Below, piece after piece: positions 27,253-34,526 of a DNA stretch of 64,000 nt. A program made the position numbers and the translations under genes. Source of the DNA: a virus; IMG/VR virus record IMGVR_UViG_3300023174_000053, positions 1 through 64,000 of that record, one strand, 5' to 3'. Each line of letters opens with the position of its first letter. The first letter of the stretch is position 1. A model generated the notes under the pieces. That model did no database searches and was not told where the DNA came from. It was given only the letters and a program-made list of their open reading frames with translations.

Positions 27253-27839
27253 AAAACAATCTCCTTGAGAATTTCTTTATACTTTGCTACGTCAATATTT
27301 AGGAATGGTTGATACTTTCGAATTCTTAAACTGACGGTTTCCCACACTGGGTCTGTTAATTTCTTATCAAACTTTTTTACATAACCCAATATCATATCCA
27401 ATATCACCATGGTCTCTAAACTGATTGCTTTTTGAAAATACTTTTTGAGAATCTCTGGATGTTGATTATTTTTTATCTCAAATAATTCTACAAAACTATC
27501 TTTGTTTATAAAAACTTCTGCTTCTGTTTTGAATAAGTAAAAAAGACTTTGAGATTTCTTTAACCAATTTGTATAAATTTTTTCTCCATTTTCAATGATT
27601 TCACCAATCCACAAAGATTGAGTATCATTACATTCAGCAAAGTTTGCTACAAAATATGCTTTGATTTCATCATCATTCTTCTGCCTAGAAGTTCGTTCAA
27701 AGAAATATCTATCCTTTCTCTTATGAAAAGAGTCCAGAGATGCTCTGGACTTTCCACAATACTTAAAGTAGTCGTAATTTTCTTTTGTAAAATGATTTTT
27801 GAATGCTAAGTAAGTTTTATATACATCAAAGGGTGTCAC
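27249..27839 (-). CDS. 59: Replicative helicase loader gp59-like
   Basis: MTPFDVYKTYLAFKNHF at the start, then YDYFKYCGKSRASLDSFHKRKDRYFFE (about 23-50) and YFVANF, match the T4 gp59 N-terminal domain. The helical C-terminal half with LFKTEAEVFIN and ending in RKYQPFLNIDVAKYKEIL is also like gp59. The family loads the gp41 helicase onto gp32-coated forks. Gene overlaps of four bases on both sides place it in a translationally coupled set with gp33 and DUF1825. Confidence 0.9.
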   Translation of the reverse strand: MTPFDVYKTYLAFKNHFTKENYDYFKYCGKSRASLDSFHKRKDRYFFERTSRQKNDDEIKAYFVANFAECNDTQSLWIGEIIENGEKIYTNWLKKSQSLFYLFKTEAEVFINKDSFVELFEIKNNQHPEILKKYFQKAISLETMVILDMILGYVKKFDKKLTDPVWETVSLRIRKYQPFLNIDVAKYKEILKEIVL

Positions 27840-28093
27840 AACGGCAATTTAGCAGCACGAGTAGTTTTTTTCAAAAAATTTAATTCCGTTGCATCATTTT
27901 TAAGTTTCTCCTTCAAAGGTTTAGAAACTAATTTAGATATAGTATCAATTTCAATACTATTTTCTTCACAATACGTGACGATTGCATCAATATAATTGAT
28001 TTTAGATTCTTTGACAATATTCTCTATATCCTGAGCAAACTTTTGGGGACACAAAAATTTGCTGTCTATTTCTTCCTTGATTTTATCATTCAT
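27836..28093 (-). CDS. 33: Late transcription coactivator gp33-like
   Basis: From the start at 28093 (MNDKIKEEIDSKF) the 85-residue product has IENIVKESKINYIDAIVTYCEENSIEID and KPLKEKLKNDATELNFL, matching the T4 gp33 helical core. gp33 bridges RNA polymerase and the sliding clamp at TATAAATA promoters. An open frame extends 35 codons further upstream inside the exonuclease gene; I prefer 28093 because the stop and start interlock (ATGAATGA). It fits the many late boxes in the window. Confidence 0.82.
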   Translation of the reverse strand: MNDKIKEEIDSKFLCPQKFAQDIENIVKESKINYIDAIVTYCEENSIEIDTISKLVSKPLKEKLKNDATELNFLKKTTRAAKLPL

Positions 28094-28826
28094 ATTGCTG
28101 AAGTTTATCTCTAACAAATTCTCTAATATATTCGGTGAGTAACTTGATGTACTTTCCTTTGTCGTATTCTTCATAAATTTCACATTCTCCGTTTTCACAA
28201 GCCATTATAATTACAAACTTCTTTACCATTATACCAGTCATCTCGTATAACATGCAAGCATAGGCAGCACACTGTACGAAATAATGCTCAATCCAATCTC
28301 TTGGTTTTGGTTTCTTAGAAGTCTTAAAGTCAATAACTGCTAATTCACCATTATATTCTGCAATACAATCAACAGTTCCCGCAATACCTAAAACTTTGCT
28401 ATACAAAGAGTTTTCAAGTGCATGAATATTATTTATCTTATTCAAATAAGGTTTCGCTATCCCAAATAACATTTGCGAAATTGGAAGAACCTCAGAATTA
28501 AACTCTTCATTCTTCAAATACATTTCGGCAAGTGTATGCATATCAGTCCCACGACTGGTTGCTTGCTTTGTGATTTTGTTTGCCTTTTCTTCTCCTACTT
28601 TCTTTCTCCAATCAGCAAAGAACTGACGGTTCTTATGACTGGTTACAGAAGTAATAGAGACAAGTCTTAATAACTCATCCTCATTGGGAACTTTATAATA
28701 TCTTACCCCATCAATAGTCTCCCTCTCCAATTGAGGGAGATTCAAATCTACATAATTAAATCTTTCTACTTTCTTTTGCTTTGAACCATATAGTTCATTA
28801 TATTTTTCAATTGAAGGATTTGTCAT
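28086..28826 (-). CDS. PD-(D/E)XK exonuclease-like protein
   Basis: The product carries a RecB/lambda-exonuclease-type core: RGTDMHTLAEMYL (about 93-105) as the helix with the conserved Glu, then GIAGTVDCIAEYNG with the catalytic Asp, AVIDFKTSKK with Asp-x-Lys, and QCAAYACML as motif QxxxY. 246 residues, about the size of YqaJ/Cas4-like phage nucleases. It sits at the head of the gp33-gp59 set. It likely processes DNA ends in recombination or host DNA breakdown. Confidence 0.83.
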   Translation of the reverse strand: MTNPSIEKYNELYGSKQKKVERFNYVDLNLPQLERETIDGVRYYKVPNEDELLRLVSITSVTSHKNRQFFADWRKKVGEEKANKITKQATSRGTDMHTLAEMYLKNEEFNSEVLPISQMLFGIAKPYLNKINNIHALENSLYSKVLGIAGTVDCIAEYNGELAVIDFKTSKKPKPRDWIEHYFVQCAAYACMLYEMTGIMVKKFVIIMACENGECEIYEEYDKGKYIKLLTEYIREFVRDKLQQYE

Positions 28827-29479
28827 TATGACTCATTATTATGTTTTGTAATTTTTCTTTGTAATGCTTTTTGCTTAATTTTTTCAATAGTTTCAGGTGA
28901 ATGTTTTTTTCCATACATAGGATTATTTTTTCCAGAAATGTCGTGATGATTTTCACTAATTTTTTTCTTAGTTTCATTACTAAGATTTTTGCCTAAATGT
29001 TTTTTTCTAATTTTTTCTTTAGTTTCTTTACTTAGTTTTCTATCCAAACAATATTGTTTGCCTTTATGGGCATCTTTCATTTTTTCAATAGTTTCAGGAG
29101 AATGTTTTTTGCCATACATACCAACTTTTTTTTCTATATGAAGTTTTTTAACTCTTTCAGAGCACTCTTGTCGATATTCTTCTGTTACTTCCCAACCAAA
29201 AATTCCATCACCTCCATCAGTTATATTGTAACCATAAGGAACTTTACTATTATACTCTTTAATATAATACTGTTCCAATTCATATGCTCTTCCGGCAGTA
29301 TCAACTTCTTCAATCAATTCAATAAAAAAATTATCTTCACCATATTTTTTAATTGCTTCAGTTAAAATAAAGCCTCTTTTGGAATGTTGATAAAATCTTT
29401 CAGTAATAGAGAATTTTGTTATTCCAACATACTTCTTTTTATTTTCAAGATTGGTAATTAAGTAAATATTATAAGACAT
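28826..29479 (-). CDS. GIY-YIG free-standing homing endonuclease
   Basis: The N-terminus has the GIY-YIG variant NIYLITNLENKKKYVGIT with a conserved Arg in ITERFYQHS (Arg28) and a Glu in ELEQYYIKEYN (about 68), ending in GYNITDGGDG. The C-terminal half contains at least two NUMOD3-type DNA-binding motifs (MYGKKHSPETIEKM). It shares one base with the exonuclease gene downstream. Seg-type enzymes of this kind occur between T4-like genes and spread by cutting uninvaded relatives. Confidence 0.92.
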   Translation of the reverse strand: MSYNIYLITNLENKKKYVGITKFSITERFYQHSKRGFILTEAIKKYGEDNFFIELIEEVDTAGRAYELEQYYIKEYNSKVPYGYNITDGGDGIFGWEVTEEYRQECSERVKKLHIEKKVGMYGKKHSPETIEKMKDAHKGKQYCLDRKLSKETKEKIRKKHLGKNLSNETKKKISENHHDISGKNNPMYGKKHSPETIEKIKQKALQRKITKHNNES

Positions 29480-29481
29480 AT

Positions 29482-29532
29482 TAGTTCGTGAAATCTAAAA
29501 TTATTTATCTAAATTACAACTTACACGAACTA
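29482..29532. repeat. 9-bp inverted repeat before the GIY-YIG gene
   Basis: TAGTTCGTG at 29482-29490 and CACGAACTA at 29524-29532 are perfect inverse complements 33 bases apart. They lie between the GIY-YIG start and the phoH stop. The right arm includes the last bases of phoH. It could be a weak terminator, an mRNA processing signal or a trace of the insertion of the endonuclease gene. Confidence 0.6.
29502..29509 (-). promoter_or_regulatory. Late promoter box for the GIY-YIG gene
   Basis: GATAAATA on the minus strand lies inside the loop of the inverted repeat, about 25 bases before the ATG. Homing endonucleases in T4 are often expressed late, and this fits that pattern. Confidence 0.5.
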
Positions 29533-30297
29533 TCTAGTTGATAATCCCAATTCATGTTTTGCTGTTAGATACTGTTTAACTAAACCAGAACGAACAATAT
29601 CATCAATACCAAATTCAATCAATTCAAATGAATCCATTTTTCTTAAAATATTCATAAAGTCAACAATACCATTTCTTTCATTTGATTTTACTAAATCACT
29701 TTGTTCTGCGTCACCACAGAAACAAATTTTACTATTTTCTCCAACACGAGTAATAATGGAATCCAATTCGTGAAAATTTAAATTGGAAAATTCATCCACT
29801 ATGATGATTGAATTATCAAGTGTTGTGCCACGAATGAAAGATGTGCTCCAGAACTTTACAGTTTCTTGTGATTTGAGATTACCATAAAGCATCTCAAAGT
29901 CAGCATCACTTGGCATCTGGAACATATACTTTACCATATTCTTATAAGGAATTTGATAAAGAGCAGACTTATCATCATGGTCTCCTGGAAGAAAACCAAT
30001 CTCACGAGTTGCTACAAGAGAACGAACCACATAGATTTGTTCGTATGGTGTTGTCTCGTCAAATACATCTTTGAGTGCGTTATAAAGAGTAATAAAGGTC
30101 TTACCTGTACCAGCAGCACCATAAGCAACTAAATGCTTACCTTCTTTGTATGCTTCAAAAAGTTTCCTTTGATTTTCTGTAAGAGGTTCAACATCAACCA
30201 AATACTCAGCACTAATTGGTTTCTTTCTCTTTGTTTGCCTAGTCGTCAAACCAACTCCAATTGGGTGGTTATCATTGCTCCTTCTTTTTCTTGCCAT
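29530..30297 (-). CDS. phoH: PhoH-like P-loop ATPase
   Basis: The 255-residue product has Walker A GAAGTGKT at residues 60-67, Walker B IIIVDEF near residue 160, and the PhoH-specific YVVRSLVATREIGFLPGD and GDAEQSDL segments. The gene is widespread in cyanophages and is often linked to phosphate starvation, although its biochemical role is not settled. It sits between a mobile endonuclease gene and small conserved genes. No Pho box was recognised upstream. Confidence 0.95.
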   Translation of the reverse strand: MARKRRSNDNHPIGVGLTTRQTKRKKPISAEYLVDVEPLTENQRKLFEAYKEGKHLVAYGAAGTGKTFITLYNALKDVFDETTPYEQIYVVRSLVATREIGFLPGDHDDKSALYQIPYKNMVKYMFQMPSDADFEMLYGNLKSQETVKFWSTSFIRGTTLDNSIIIVDEFSNLNFHELDSIITRVGENSKICFCGDAEQSDLVKSNERNGIVDFMNILRKMDSFELIEFGIDDIVRSGLVKQYLTAKHELGLSTR

Positions 30298-30299
30298 AG

Positions 30300-30539
30300 T
30301 TAAATAGGTTTTACGTTTGCGCCTGGAACTTTTGAAACCTTGTGTAGAACATCATTCCATCCAGGGTTTCTTCTAACGTGTCTACTCAATAAATCACCCA
30401 CCTCCCCAACATTCATTTGTGTGGGAATGAGTGGTTTGATATTTGGATTTTCTTGGAGAAAAGGTTCCTTTTCCGCCATATACATCCATTTTTCAAAGAT
30501 TTCACCAGTTTCTGTATTTTCGAATCGATAAGTTGGCAT
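30300..30539 (-). CDS. Small conserved cyanophage protein (79 aa)
   Basis: The product begins MPTYRFENTETGEIFEKWM and ends DVLHKVSKVPGANVKPI. The opening resembles the first strand of FmdB-type zinc ribbons (MPTYxYxC), but no Cys remains, so a ribbon is unlikely. Two bases separate it from phoH. I know it as a frequent phoH neighbour but not its function. Confidence 0.75.
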   Translation of the reverse strand: MPTYRFENTETGEIFEKWMYMAEKEPFLQENPNIKPLIPTQMNVGEVGDLLSRHVRRNPGWNDVLHKVSKVPGANVKPI

Positions 30540-30563
30540 TATTTTAATAATATGTAAAGATAT

Positions 30564-31253
30564 TTATTCCAATGTAATAGAAGGTGCATCCATACATTCA
30601 GGGCAGTTTTTTCTACTCCAACCAAGAGCAGAAGAGATTGTAGGAAACTGACAGGTAAAGATACAACGGATTGCTTCAGCAACCTCCATATGCTCCTTCT
30701 GGGTGCCGTGAGCACTACGAAGGTCAATATAGTGCATCCATGACCTTAGAGAACCCGACATATACAAACGGGTCTGTGTTGCCTGTGGGAGCACGAAACG
30801 GGCACATTCTTTTGCTACTCCTTGAGCAAGAAGAAGATTGTAGATATTCAAACTCTCTTCAAAATGATTTTTAATCAACAAACTCATAGTTTCTGTTAGA
30901 TCACTTCCAAGATCGTCCGTACTATTTTGTCTATTTTTTGTATCTTGTCTCCGCAGATCAGGTACAGGAAGTTCAACTTGAAGTTCCGTACTATCGGCAT
31001 ATCTTTGACTGAATTGTTGGAATGTGAAAGACCTATGACGCAAGATTTGCGTAGCAATCGCCAACGAGGTATTAATTTCAACTGTGAGGAATGCATGTTC
31101 AAAGATGCTCCAGTGTTGATTCTTAATACAATATTTAAGCAATCCTTCAAAGTTTGAGTTCTCTTGATTTTTTGGATTACTTACACGGGCACAATAAGCA
31201 ATATGTTGTTCTGCGTTTGGTGTGGCAGAAATGAGTTTAACTTCTGGTTTCAT
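30564..31253 (-). CDS. thyX: FAD-dependent thymidylate synthase ThyX
   Basis: The ThyX signature RHRSFTFQQFSQRYA is at residues 72-86, with a conserved HWSIFEHAFLTVEI before it and an RxxxxLPQATQTRLYMSGSLRSWMHYIDLR segment later. It makes dTMP from dUMP with folate and FAD, independent of ThyA, and supports phage DNA synthesis. 229 residues is normal. The start overlaps the preceding small gene by four bases. A late-like AATAAATA box lies just after its stop, for phoH-side genes. Confidence 0.96.
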   Translation of the reverse strand: MKPEVKLISATPNAEQHIAYCARVSNPKNQENSNFEGLLKYCIKNQHWSIFEHAFLTVEINTSLAIATQILRHRSFTFQQFSQRYADSTELQVELPVPDLRRQDTKNRQNSTDDLGSDLTETMSLLIKNHFEESLNIYNLLLAQGVAKECARFVLPQATQTRLYMSGSLRSWMHYIDLRSAHGTQKEHMEVAEAIRCIFTCQFPTISSALGWSRKNCPECMDAPSITLE

Positions 31254-31414
31254 TTTCCAAATCCTTTTGATGTAAGTTTTTCTAATTGAACAAGTTCAGT
31301 TTCTACCACCCTCAATTGTGATTTCATTTCTTTCAGTTGTTTATCTGAATACAAATGTTCCTGTTTGATTAATTTTTTAAGTAGTTTAACCAATTGTTTT
31401 GATCTGCTAGTCAT
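31250..31414 (-). CDS. Small basic coiled-coil protein (54 aa)
   Basis: From ATG 31414 (MTSRSKQLVKLLKKL) the product is a Lys-rich heptad helix through QLKEMKSQLRVVETELVQLEKL. It overlaps thyX by four bases and the upstream 51-codon gene by eight. The frame extends ten codons further upstream but the inner start fits the overlaps better. Function unknown. Confidence 0.65.
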   Translation of the reverse strand: MTSRSKQLVKLLKKLIKQEHLYSDKQLKEMKSQLRVVETELVQLEKLTSKGFGK

Positions 31415-31562
31415 CATTATCCTCAAATACTTCATCGTAATCAATAATTCGTTGATTACTCTTTACTTTATGTGCTTGAACGTCTGTATAGATTTCTGCT
31501 TTCAAAGAATCTAAAAGCAGTTCCATATTTCTTATAATCAATTTAACTTTTTCTCTATCCAT
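31407..31562 (-). CDS. Small acidic protein (51 aa)
   Basis: A 51-codon frame starts MDREKVKLIIRNMELLLDSL and ends in an acidic tail DEVFEDNDD. It follows a strong terminator and precedes the coiled-coil gene with an eight-base overlap. The amphipathic helix and acidic end resemble small protein-binding phage factors. No family recognised. Confidence 0.65.
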   Translation of the reverse strand: MDREKVKLIIRNMELLLDSLKAEIYTDVQAHKVKSNQRIIDYDEVFEDNDD

Positions 31563-31593
31563 ATTATAAAGTTATCTTCAGTTATTCTAGCAT

Positions 31594-31620
31594 AAAAAAA
31601 GGAGGGAATCAATCCCTCCT
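31594..31620 (-). terminator. Rho-independent terminator
   Basis: AGGAGGGA (31600-31607) and TCCCTCCT (31613-31620) form an 8-bp stem with a 5-base loop, followed on the minus strand by seven U. It closes the transcript of the 37-codon gene and separates it from the thyX-side genes. Confidence 0.85.
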
Positions 31621-31626
31621 AGATTA

Positions 31627-31740
31627 TCAACGCATTGCCATTGCTAGTTTTGCTTGATGTTCACGTTGTTCTTTTTCTTTTTGTTGCTTGATTAAAACAA
31701 GCTGCCAGTTATTATTAGTTTTTACTTTTACTTGTGACAT
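31627..31740 (-). CDS. Very small basic protein (37 aa)
   Basis: A 37-codon frame encodes MSQVKVKTNNNWQLVLIKQQ followed by a Lys/Glu/Gln helix ending AMAMR. AAGGAGAAAACCTA precedes the ATG, a strong ribosome-binding site. The frame ends just before a good terminator. Together these make a real gene likely despite its size. Function unknown. Confidence 0.65.
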   Translation of the reverse strand: MSQVKVKTNNNWQLVLIKQQKEKEQREHQAKLAMAMR

Positions 31741-31780
31741 TAGGTTTTCTCCTTAGTTGTTTAGATTAAAGAGCGTTCCT

Positions 31781-31933
31781 TCAGTCGGCGTTTGCGTCTA
31801 TTTTACACCTTTTGGGAGTAATCTTTTTGATTTCCCAAATTAAATCATTACGAGTTTGTGGAGGCATATTTGCCTTCATAACTCTTCCAATAATCAATTG
31901 TGCCTGAAGACAACTGAGTAAGAGTGTTTCCAT
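31781..31933 (-). CDS. Small conserved protein (50 aa) with structured upstream leader
   Basis: I place the start at 31933 (METLLLSCLQAQLIIGRVM); the product ends in a basic NDLIWEIKKITPKRCK segment. The open frame reaches up to 32005, encoding TVRSTHFGSEVSRRGTDRSS, and I cannot exclude that this part is translated. The same stretch contains two small GC-rich hairpins, unusual against the AT-rich surroundings. Confidence 0.6.
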   Translation of the reverse strand: METLLLSCLQAQLIIGRVMKANMPPQTRNDLIWEIKKITPKRCKIDANAD

Positions 31934-31934
31934 A

Positions 31935-32005
31935 GATGAACGATCCGTTCCGCGTCGGCTTACTTCCGACCCAAAATGGGTTGAACGTACTGTATATATT
32001 AGCAT
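31935..32005 (-). promoter_or_regulatory. Possible structured RNA leader
   Basis: On the minus strand GTCGG (31970-31966) pairs with CCGAC (31958-31954) around a 7-base loop, and CCCA with TGGG at 31980-31970 can form a competing hairpin. The segment 31942-31980 is much more GC-rich than its neighbours and lies directly before METLLL. It may be a leader element or part of a longer coding region. Confidence 0.35.
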
Positions 32006-32055
32006 AAAAATAAAAAAATAGCAACAGATGCTTTAAGTGTATCGTGCTGCTACTT

Positions 32056-32316
32056 TTATCTGCGTTTTTTCGTTTCTTTGGGAACATATCCATACATCTT
32101 TGGACTTACTTTTCCGTCAGTCCATTTAATTTCTTTAAGTGCTCCCTTTCCATACTCATCATAATAAGTATCAAACACTTCAACCTTACCACCTGCTTGT
32201 ACTATATCATATTTTTCTGTATCTTTTACAAGATACGTCACAAGATAAGAATTAATAGGAAGACTTGTATCTTTTGATAATGATTTATCGCAGTCTTTAT
32301 GTATAATATTCAACAT
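32056..32316 (-). CDS. Small conserved protein (86 aa)
   Basis: Start 32316 is chosen because GGAGG lies six bases upstream (GGAGGAAAAATG); six further in-frame codons exist. The product begins MLNIIHKDCDKSLSKDTSLP and has a beta-rich middle (YLVTYLVKDTEKYDIVQAGG) and a Lys/Arg-rich end. The upstream gene's stop lies 15 bases before this start. No family recognised. Confidence 0.68.
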   Translation of the reverse strand: MLNIIHKDCDKSLSKDTSLPINSYLVTYLVKDTEKYDIVQAGGKVEVFDTYYDEYGKGALKEIKWTDGKVSPKMYGYVPKETKKRR

Positions 32317-32330
32317 TTTTCCTCCAGTTT

Positions 32331-32888
32331 TCAACCTCTATTTCCCCAAACAATATCAGGGTATGCTTCCGAAATAATCTCTTTATTGACTTTATATCTA
32401 CTTTCAAGTTTCTTATCTTTACATAAACAAAGAATTTCTGCTTCCAAAGGATGCAAACCTTCCAAAAGATTTACAAAAATATTTTCTCTACGAATTCCAT
32501 TCAGTGTATCGTTTCCACCTTTAATGAAATTATAAAACTTAGTATATTCTTTACGAATTGTAGAATATCTTTGATCAAGTGCTCCTATTGATGAACCATT
32601 CATTTGTTTGATTGCATCTTCAATTCTTTCAGACATTGTTGATGTCTTCATATCATTCTCACCAAAAAATGGAACATCACCTTCTGGTAAAACAGATATT
32701 ACCGATTCATCAAAATTCCAAATAAAAATTGCTTTTAACGAATCGTGCTCGTATGTTTTAAGAACTTCTACTTTCTTTGCCTTTGATCTTTGTTTTGAAG
32801 CAAGAGCAAGGATTTCAAATATAAATGGATTTGTTGGAAGAATTTCGAGTTCAGTCTCTGTCTTCTTCGTCGTCGTTGTCGTCGTCAT
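32331..32888 (-). CDS. Conserved T4-like phage protein, DUF6433-like (185 aa)
   Basis: The diagnostic part is NPFIFEILALASKQRSKAKK, then EHDSLKAIFIWNFDESVISVLPEG, and a helical C-terminal half with LNGIRRENIFVNLLEGLHPLEA. I recall this family (DUF6433) from many T4-like phages without assigned function. The start MTTTTTTKK at 32888 overlaps the upstream membrane-protein gene by 38 bases. The Thr-run N-terminus may be dispensable. Confidence 0.68.
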   Translation of the reverse strand: MTTTTTTKKTETELEILPTNPFIFEILALASKQRSKAKKVEVLKTYEHDSLKAIFIWNFDESVISVLPEGDVPFFGENDMKTSTMSERIEDAIKQMNGSSIGALDQRYSTIRKEYTKFYNFIKGGNDTLNGIRRENIFVNLLEGLHPLEAEILCLCKDKKLESRYKVNKEIISEAYPDIVWGNRG

Positions 32889-33081
32889 AATTTTCAAATC
32901 GTACTGCTAAAATTTCGTCTGGTATGAGATTACCGTTCTCATCAAACATTTCTGGATGAGTATAAAATTGTCTAACTTGATTTTCATACAAGTGAGACTT
33001 CGTTAGCCAACCTATTACTCCGCCCACAAGTAAAAATAAAAAAGTTAATATAGTGAAAATGGTGAGTTCTGATGCTAACAT
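32851..33081 (-). CDS. Small single-pass membrane protein (76 aa)
   Basis: One hydrophobic segment spans residues about 5-27 (ELTIFTILTFLFLLVGGVIG), followed by a polar cytoplasmic-type tail ending in an acidic run (DDDNDDEED). The reading-frame overlap with the downstream gene falls in this acidic run. Function unknown; one of several tiny membrane proteins in the window. Confidence 0.7.
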   Translation of the reverse strand: MLASELTIFTILTFLFLLVGGVIGWLTKSHLYENQVRQFYTHPEMFDENGNLIPDEILAVRFENYDDDNDDEEDRD

Positions 33082-33098
33082 TTTTTTTCTCCAAGAGA

Positions 33099-33284
33099 TT
33101 ACGTTTTCTTTGCCACTCTTAGTTCAATTTTAAAATGTATCTCTCGTTTAAAAAGAGAAAACATTTTCCCAAAACTGAACTGTCTGGAATCCAATTCTGG
33201 TTGATTTGTCCCTCCTTTTTTGCGAAGTAATAACTCAACACCACGATTGATGTCTGTTCTTCCAGAATTATTTATAGTACTCAT
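33099..33284 (-). CDS. Small basic protein (61 aa)
   Basis: The product MSTINNSGRTDINRGVELLL continues RKKGGTN and ends HFKIELRVAKKT. It shares one base with the glutaredoxin stop. It is Arg/Lys-rich without Cys pairs or membrane segment. I do not recognise it; the tight coupling to glutaredoxin supports that it is real. Confidence 0.65.
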   Translation of the reverse strand: MSTINNSGRTDINRGVELLLRKKGGTNQPELDSRQFSFGKMFSLFKREIHFKIELRVAKKT

Positions 33285-33532
33285 TAAAACATATTATTCT
33301 CTTGTAAGTACTTCACGGTATCACTACATCCACCAATATGTTTTTGTTCAAAAACAACTTGTGGAAATGTAGAACCTTCTCCAAATTCAGCATAGAATTG
33401 CTCTCTTGTAAATTCAGTTCCAAGTTCATAACAAATGACTGGGTATCCTTTTTTGACACTCAAATCACCTAAAACCATTTTAATTTTGTCACAATAAGGA
33501 CAACCTTTTTTTGAATAAACTGTAAAACTCAT
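33284..33532 (-). CDS. nrdC: Glutaredoxin
   Basis: The 82-residue protein has the CPYC active site at residues 11-14 after the FTVYSKKG strand. The cis-Pro motif STFPQVV is near residue 53, and the GGCSDT glutathione-side motif near residue 67. It would supply electrons to ribonucleotide reductase, as cyanophage glutaredoxins are thought to do. The nrdC symbol follows T4-like usage. It overlaps the neighbouring membrane peptide (ATGA). Confidence 0.93.
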   Translation of the reverse strand: MSFTVYSKKGCPYCDKIKMVLGDLSVKKGYPVICYELGTEFTREQFYAEFGEGSTFPQVVFEQKHIGGCSDTVKYLQENNMF

Positions 33533-33624
33533 AAAATTATTAATAAGGGTATAAGAATTATTAAAATTGAAATTAAGGTCCCCATTACATTTGCTGCAAT
33601 GGGGTAGATACTACCATCATCCAT
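33529..33624 (-). CDS. Tiny membrane peptide (31 aa)
   Basis: A 31-codon frame encodes MDDGSIYPIAANVMG followed by a very hydrophobic TLISILIILIPLLIIL. The stop overlaps the glutaredoxin start by four bases (ATGA). One membrane span and a short acidic outside end. I recall similar peptides beside cyanophage glutaredoxin; function unknown. Confidence 0.65.
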   Translation of the reverse strand: MDDGSIYPIAANVMGTLISILIILIPLLIIL

Positions 33625-33629
33625 GAATA

Positions 33630-34001
33630 TTAAGACGCATTATTTCTTCTTGGTCTATACTTATATAGATTTGAATTTTCTTCTGGTTTCATCCATTTTA
33701 CTATAGCATCTCTTTTTGCTTCTGTAAAGAAGTCTTGATTATAATACCACTGTTCCCAAGGAGTATGTCCCTTGGATTGATTACAAGAATGACAACAAGC
33801 AATTACATTTGTCTTAATATCTAAACCACCTTTACACTGGGGAGTAATATGGTCTAGTGTGATATTTTCTTCTGAGTCACAATAGGCACACTTATGTTCC
33901 CATTGTTCTTTTATAATCCTCCTCCACATTCGTTTTGCTTCTGCTTTACTTGTTGTCTCTAGATTAAACAGATAGTCCTTAAAAGAATGTAGAGGAACCA
34001 T
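33630..34001 (-). CDS. HNH endonuclease
   Basis: The HNH fold is clear: CAYCDSEENITLDHITPQCKGG (residues about 38-59 from start 34001), then NVIACCHSCNQSKG with the last His and Cys pair. Two CxxC pairs bind zinc, and DHITP holds the catalytic His. I prefer ATG 34001 (MVPLHSFKDYLF), although the frame opens 17 codons earlier and would overlap the upstream gene. Could be a homing-type or a DNA-packaging-linked nuclease; the first is more likely here. Confidence 0.85.
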   Translation of the reverse strand: MVPLHSFKDYLFNLETTSKAEAKRMWRRIIKEQWEHKCAYCDSEENITLDHITPQCKGGLDIKTNVIACCHSCNQSKGHTPWEQWYYNQDFFTEAKRDAIVKWMKPEENSNLYKYRPRRNNAS

Positions 34002-34020
34002 AAGTATTTGCAACTTATGA

Positions 34021-34215
34021 TTATTTATTGCCGTTTTTCTTCTTACAGGCATCTCGTGCCCATGCTCTCAATAAACTATTTACATAAGAACATCCTTTTT
34101 TAGATTCCCCACAGTATGGACATTTTGTATCTGGGGGATCTTTTAGGTAACCCTCAGGTGTGTACATCCTCTTCTTTTTAAGATTATCAGATTGTTTATG
34201 CTTTCGGTAATTCAT
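34021..34215 (-). CDS. Small putative zinc-binding protein (64 aa)
   Basis: A CPYCGESKKGC segment near residue 32 offers three Cys, with a fourth in ARDACKKK. The product is highly basic and may bind nucleic acid. It overlaps the 34212-34526 gene by four bases. No family recognised. Confidence 0.65.
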   Translation of the reverse strand: MNYRKHKQSDNLKKKRMYTPEGYLKDPPDTKCPYCGESKKGCSYVNSLLRAWARDACKKKNGNK

Positions 34216-34526
34216 ACCCTAAAAGGTTCTTGTTGCCTTTCTGGTAGTTTGATTTGCGGTAATTGATTAATTTTCTCAACCATCCATTCATCTTGATGTT
34301 CTTGATAAGGTTTAGGGTTGATAGTAATTTCATTGGTAGGAAGTGCTTTGGGCATTTCAATATCAATCACCTGACCCATCAGAAACTTATTTCTTGTAAT
34401 TGTCCGATTGGCAGGGTCAAATGCAACCATTGCATGAGCATCTTGTTCATCACCACAATCTACAATTTTTCTACCAGTCTTAGTCTCAATGACGGAAAAG
34501 TAATCTTCGGTATTATACTTGTTCAT
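34212..34526 (-). CDS. Conserved small cyanophage protein (104 aa)
   Basis: The product begins MNKYNTEDYFSVIETKTG and contains KIVDCGDEQDAHAMVAFDP and RTITRNKFLMGQVIDI. It has alternating strands and no membrane segment. It overlaps a 40-codon gene upstream by 14 bases. Function unknown. Confidence 0.7.
   Translation of the reverse strand: MNKYNTEDYFSVIETKTGRKIVDCGDEQDAHAMVAFDPANRTITRNKFLMGQVIDIEMPKALPTNEITINPKPYQEHQDEWMVEKINQLPQIKLPERQQEPFRV

Noticed and set aside
32331-32888. Calling this gene the late sigma factor gp55
   Set aside because: The length is similar but the sequence lacks the gp55 region-2-like helices; it fits the DUF6433-type pattern instead.
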